Positions 49,785-64,000 of a stretch of DNA of 64,000 bases are shown one piece after another; the stretch's first letter is position 1; each line of letters starts with the position of its first letter. The position numbers and the translations under genes were made by a program. The stretch covers positions 1-64,000 of the forward strand of contig NZ_QAJG01000008.1 of the NCBI RefSeq assembly GCF_003046425.1, given 5' to 3'. The stretch comes from Leptospira borgpetersenii serovar Javanica (GTDB lineage: Bacteria; Spirochaetota; Leptospiria; Leptospirales; Leptospiraceae). Under the pieces are notes generated by a model that made no database searches, was not told the DNA's origin, and saw only the letters and a program-made list of their open reading frames with translations.

Positions 49785-50603
49785 TCAGAGATTTCTTTTT
49801 TTTTCCGAAAATTCCAAAATCACTTTTTTCAATACGTTAGGATTTTCAATCATTACTCCCGAAGAAAAGCAAGCTTTCCAAACCGTGTCATAGTATCTTT
49901 TTTCTAATATAGGATCTTTTCGAAATTCCTCATAAAGAGTATATACAACTTCAAGTCGATCTCGTGGATTAAAAGTCTTAGGAACGATCTTTCGATAAGT
50001 CGTTTGTGTAGAAAAAAGAGCGGCAGTGTAGTCTATGATTCCGATTTTATGAGAATAGAAATCGTATGTCCATGAATGTTCATAAGGGAGTAAATCTTTT
50101 TGTTGCAGGAAATTGATCTTTTTTTCAAGGGCGACAACATCGTATAATTTTAAAAATTTTTGAAGAGCTGCTAAATCGTTGCTGGCAAGAATCGATTTCA
50201 AAGCACTGTAAGACGGATTTTGATCTCGGAAAGATTTTACACTTCCTTCGAATTTGTCATGATACCAACCACTGGACCAAGGTCTCCCGGACTTTACATA
50301 TATGTAATATGGAAGTGTTCCCGGTAACAGAACCGTATCCGCAATCAGACAAAGTGGTAAATCGAGTACACGAACAAGCCAATATTCAAAAATACCCAAA
50401 TTTCCTTGCTCTGGAAACTTACCAGGTACGGGCGTAAAGATTAAAAATGGCCAAAGTAAAACAATCCCAACGTTGGCAAAGGTCCCTGAGTATGGAAAAT
50501 ACGCTTTATCTGAGCCGTTATTATTTGCCGATTTCATATAAGCGAAAGTTAGGCAATTTAAATTCAAAACAATTAAAAGTAAGACAATAATTTTTCGGAT
50601 CAT
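49785..50603 (-). CDS. YceK/YidQ-like lipoprotein with extra C-terminal module
   Basis: 272 residues. Lipobox VLNLNC (Cys17). Residues about 25-115 resemble the YceK/YidQ lipoprotein family ([33 protein letters not shown]). The C-terminal ~140 residues ([44 protein letters not shown]) recur in the downstream ankyrin-like protein. Such fusion is not typical of YceK proteins, which are usually under 120 residues. The function is unknown; a paired surface or effector/immunity arrangement can be imagined but not supported. Confidence 0.7.
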   Translation of the reverse strand: MIRKIIVLLLIVLNLNCLTFAYMKSANNNGSDKAYFPYSGTFANVGIVLLWPFLIFTPVPGKFPEQGNLGIFEYWLVRVLDLPLCLIADTVLLPGTLPYYIYVKSGRPWSSGWYHDKFEGSVKSFRDQNPSYSALKSILASNDLAALQKFLKLYDVVALEKKINFLQQKDLLPYEHSWTYDFYSHKIGIIDYTAALFSTQTTYRKIVPKTFNPRDRLEVVYTLYEEFRKDPILEKRYYDTVWKACFSSGVMIENPNVLKKVILEFSEKKRNL

Positions 50604-50649
50604 GTTTGTATTACTGGGAAATGCGAAAAGGTCGTCAAGTCATTCGACT

Positions 50650-50711
50650 GCTTTTCCTGTCGTTTAAAGTTCTAAGAATTCCTACGGCTTTAGATTTTGA
50701 GACCGGCCTTT
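50650..50711. repeat. Truncated family-A element
   Basis: About 60 bp match the right half of the 156-bp family-A element: CTGTCGTTTAAAGTT..., ATTCCTACGG and the end TTTTGAGACCGGC. The left half and left terminus are missing. Alignment by eye. Confidence 0.6.
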
Positions 50712-50781
50712 CGTGACATTATTATTTATCGAAGGGATTATTGAATTGGCCTTGCAGAGATAAAATCTTCCGAATAGGAAT

Positions 50782-51046
50782 GAGTTGTTGAAAAATTAAT
50801 TCTCCATCTGTTTCTATTTCATGAAAGCGATCGATTGAAGCAGTTTTGTTAAGAACTTGTCCCAAAACTTGAAAAGAAATCAGCACAATCATTTCATAAA
50901 CTCGTAATAGAGCGTGAGAATTCCCGCAGATCGGTGATTTATGGATTTTTTAACGAATTTTATCGTTGGAACATTCTCGTAGGAGTTCCTACGCCCGATG
51001 TTTTGGGACAAGTTCTAAACTGAACTATGGAATTTTCCAACAACTC
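50782..51046. repeat. Family-C element, copy 2, interrupted by a family-B insertion
   Basis: Outer ends GAGTTGTTGAAAAATT and AATTTTCCAACAACTC are inverted repeats with one mismatch. Removing the 163-bp family-B element plus one 3-bp TAA copy leaves 99 bp, which matches the 100-bp intact copy at 22310-22409 including CGATTGAAGCAGTTTTGTTAA. Confidence 0.85.
50853..51015. repeat. 163-bp inverted-repeat element, family B copy 2 (nested)
   Basis: The termini GAACTTGTCCCAAAAC and GTTTTGGGACAAGTTC form a perfect 16-bp inverted repeat flanked on both sides by TAA. The uninterrupted family-C copy at 22310 has GTTTTGTTAATCTGAG at the same place, so the 3-bp TAA is a target-site duplication. Same length as 13644-13806. 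Confidence 0.92.
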
Positions 51047-51133
51047 TAATATACAAAGGAGCATAATGAATTCTTGTTGAGGAGAAAATTGCTCTTCTGA
51101 AAATTTCTATAAAATTCGAAGATAATGCGAACG

Positions 51134-54695
<3,562 letters not shown>

Positions 54696-54849
54696 CTGCA
54701 AAAAAATGACCGGATTTAATTACAGTATTTTCGAAGCGAATATTTGAACAATTCGCTTTTGCATTACCAGACCCTTGATTTTTGTAAAGAAAGTTTTACT
54801 TTTGAGTTTTTCCTTGCAGATTTTTTAAAAAATCAAGATTTACAATACA

Positions 54850-57335
<2,486 letters not shown>

Positions 57336-57403
57336 AAATCCGATATTTCGTTCAAATTGCCCACTTTTAAGTTGTTAATCGTCGGGACGTAACGGAAACA
57401 GAG

Positions 57404-57991
<588 letters not shown>

Positions 57992-57994
57992 AAC

Positions 57995-58831
<837 letters not shown>

Positions 58832-58888
58832 AGAATACAGGAAAATCATAGACAGGCTTTTTTTATTTTTCAATTTTGTTACCGAACC

Positions 58889-61500
<2,612 letters not shown>

Positions 61501-61511
61501 ATAGAGAAATT

Positions 61512-61964
61512 ATGAAACGGAATGTATTGCTATTTACAATTTATATTTTTGGAATATTCTTTTTTTTGAATTTATTTTTCTGTAAAAAAAACAACCTACC
61601 GCTTGGAATTAAGGATGAGAAATGGAGAGAGGAATCTTCCGAACTTGTCTCTGCGTATTGTCAAAAACTTGCAAGTTGTACAAAGGGAGTCAAAGATTCT
61701 AGTTCTTCTACAGAACTGCCAGATTTGAAACATTCTTCACAAGAGTTGATTCAAGAAAGGTTGAAACCCGCAAATTGCGCCGAAAAATTTCGGAATTCGA
61801 ACGCGTACTTATTGGCAAACGAAAATCCGGAAACGATCAAAAAAGTAGTCAGAGGTTGTTTCCAAACGGTGATCGGCGAAAATTGTGAAAAAGTTCGAAG
61901 AGGAGTTTTAAAACTCTCCGAGGATTGTGTTCGACTCCAGGTTATCCAATTCAAACAGGATTAA
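61512..61964 (+). CDS. Small Cys-rich lipoprotein
   Basis: 150 residues with a signal peptide ending LNLFFC (Cys24) and five further cysteines (CQKLASC, NCAEKF, GCFQ, NCEKV, DCVR) in the mature domain. The helical sequence resembles a family of small Cys-rich lipoproteins common in Leptospira; the disulfide pattern cannot be confirmed. ATG 61512 follows the MotB gene by 11 bases, within the same operon. Its stop is immediately followed by the in-frame transposase remnant, so the C-terminus could have been altered by an insertion. Confidence 0.72.
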   Translation: MKRNVLLFTIYIFGIFFFLNLFFCKKNNLPLGIKDEKWREESSELVSAYCQKLASCTKGVKDSSSSTELPDLKHSSQELIQERLKPANCAEKFRNSNAYLLANENPETIKKVVRGCFQTVIGENCEKVRRGVLKLSEDCVRLQVIQFKQD

Positions 61965-61970
61965 AATCGA

Positions 61971-62165
<195 letters not shown>

Positions 62166-62204
62166 AAAGTGTCCAATTAAACGTAACTAACGTGAGTTCG
62201 ATAT

Positions 62205-62236
62205 AATGTTCTGTCCCAAAACTGGGACAGAACATT
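62205..62236. repeat. Perfect 14-bp-stem hairpin
   Basis: AATGTTCTGTCCCA and its exact complement TGGGACAGAACATT are separated by AAAC. The arm contains TGTCCCAAAAC as at the end of family-B elements, so it may be two element ends left face-to-face after the interior was lost. It has no T-run on either side. Confidence 0.7.
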
Positions 62237-62310
62237 GCAGCTTGATCTTTCTGACAAAGTAAACTGGGTTTTTGGACCGCGCTTTAACTCAATGTTGCTG
62301 CCTAAACTCA

Positions 62311-62394
62311 GTGAAACGGCTTCCTAATGGGCGCCGTTTCAGGTCGAAACATATAATCGCTTTCGCATTTGTTAAGCCGAACTCACGTTAAAAT
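62311..62394 (+). repeat. Dispersed repeat with hairpin, copy 2
   Basis: Perfect 8-bp hairpin GAAACGGC...GCCGTTTC (62313-62340), then ~40 bases and CCGAACTCACGTTAAAAT. Matches 21-98 in arrangement and in the last 18 bases. Non-coding. The boundaries are approximate. Confidence 0.5.
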
Positions 62395-62492
62395 ATCAAA
62401 GAGTCATGATCCGTGGGAACTCCTACATTCAGGGGACGGAAGACAGTGTCGCGGCAATGCCGCTCCCACAGAAGACAGTTTTTGGACAAGTT

Positions 62493-63688
<1,196 letters not shown>

Positions 63689-63692
<4 letters not shown>

Positions 63693-63928
63693 GGAGAACC
63701 GCTTTTGAATTTTTGAATCAAAAAAAGAACCAGGGAGATTAAGATGCTTACTAATATCGAAGTAGCCAAAGGGAAATACAATCGAAAGTTTTCCTTTTCG
63801 ATACGGATATCACCTGGCAATTTTCCTAAATAGTTTAAAAAAGGAATTTTATTTCCGTAAAGAATCAAGAGGCCGATGCACAAAAACAAAAAACCTAAAA
63901 TTAAAAACGGTTTGGCAAAATTTTCCAT
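63689..63928 (-). CDS. DUF2905 family small membrane protein
   Basis: 79 residues with two membrane helices: KPFLILGFLFLCIGLLILY and PLATSILVSILISLVLFLI. Between them NYLGKLPGDIRIEKENF matches the DUF2905 hallmark G+LPGDI+IE. The function is unknown across the family. The frame extends to TTG 63931, but ATG 63928 is preferred. Translationally coupled to the aminotransferase. Confidence 0.88.
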
Positions 63929-64000
63929 CAATGGTTTTGATTTTAATTTTTAGATTTTCAAAGTCAAGAAGCAATTTTATTCATTCAAAATATATGCAAA

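Larger units (their letters stand above)
50604..51133. other. 530-bp region of nested small elements
   Basis: No supported gene. It holds a truncated right half of a family-A element (about 50650-50711), then a family-C element (50782-51046) split by a complete family-B element (50853-51015). The remaining ~90 bp precede the 3' end of the topoisomerase B gene. Confidence 0.7.
62166..62492. other. Intergenic region with repeats and a perfect hairpin
   Basis: No supported gene. After the transposase remnant come TCGAACTCACGTTA in reverse orientation (about 62186-62206), the 32-base palindrome at 62205-62236, repeat copy 2 at 62311-62394, and a family-B-like fragment ending TTTTTGGACAAGTTCTA near 62500. 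This last run overlaps the 3' end of the aminotransferase gene. Confidence 0.6.

Overview
The window is a chromosomal segment from a spirochaete, almost certainly a Leptospira of the pathogenic clade. The clues are AT-rich intergenic DNA with GAA/TTC-rich coding sequence, many lipoproteins with relaxed lipoboxes (FYSC, FGFGC, FLFQC), the sulfate-assimilation and B12-salvage gene sets, and many small inverted-repeat elements. The species cannot be fixed from the sequence alone. No rRNA, tRNA or CRISPR array was recognised.

Layout. 0.4-6 kb (+): acyl-CoA dehydrogenase, trpE, trpG, an MsbA-type ABC exporter and a lone receiver protein, all overlapping. 6-9.9 kb: a HEAT-repeat protein (-), a long-form HflX GTPase (+) and a STAS antagonist (-). 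10-18 kb: homoserine dehydrogenase (-), a membrane-anchored hypothetical, a dihydroorotase-like enzyme (+), a cutA-patatin-GNAT cluster (-) and an OmpA-like protein (+). 17.4-23.2 kb is gene-poor, rich in small repeats, and holds a secreted alpha/beta hydrolase and two membrane proteins. 23.2-29.3 kb (+) is a compact assimilatory sulfate-reduction operon: cysH, cysD, cysN, a SUMT, a precorrin-2 dehydrogenase and cysI. It runs from sulfate activation through APS reduction to sulfite reduction and includes the siroheme genes needed by CysI.

29.3-40.5 kb: beta-propeller and M23/LysM envelope proteins (-), a CPBP protease, a secreted hypothetical, a ClC channel and two tandem DUF4140/DUF4139-type paralogues (+), then a VWA protein (-). 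40.5-45.4 kb (-) is a cobalamin-salvage operon (two lipoproteins, an ECF-S-like membrane protein, cobT, cobS, cobC) behind a cobalamin riboswitch in its leader. 45.5-50.6 kb: a flavin amine oxidase (+), a lipoprotein, and a YceK-like lipoprotein next to an ankyrin-like protein that shares modules with it (-).

51.1-54.7 kb (-) is the most unusual locus: a two-gene type IIA topoisomerase whose subunits match the phage T4 gp39/gp52 pattern rather than bacterial GyrBA/ParEC. 54.8-61.96 kb (+): lipoprotein-gltX, an anti-sigma kinase with a ferritin-like DUF455 protein, and lipoprotein / frameshifted gene / MotB-like / Cys-rich lipoprotein. A 3' remnant of an IS3-family transposase follows, then an aminotransferase and a DUF2905 protein (-).

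Mobile DNA: no intact insertion sequence is visible. There are at least three families of non-coding elements with terminal inverted repeats (about 100, 156 and 163 bp). Two families have same-length copies in different places, and one 163-bp element is nested inside a 100-bp element.
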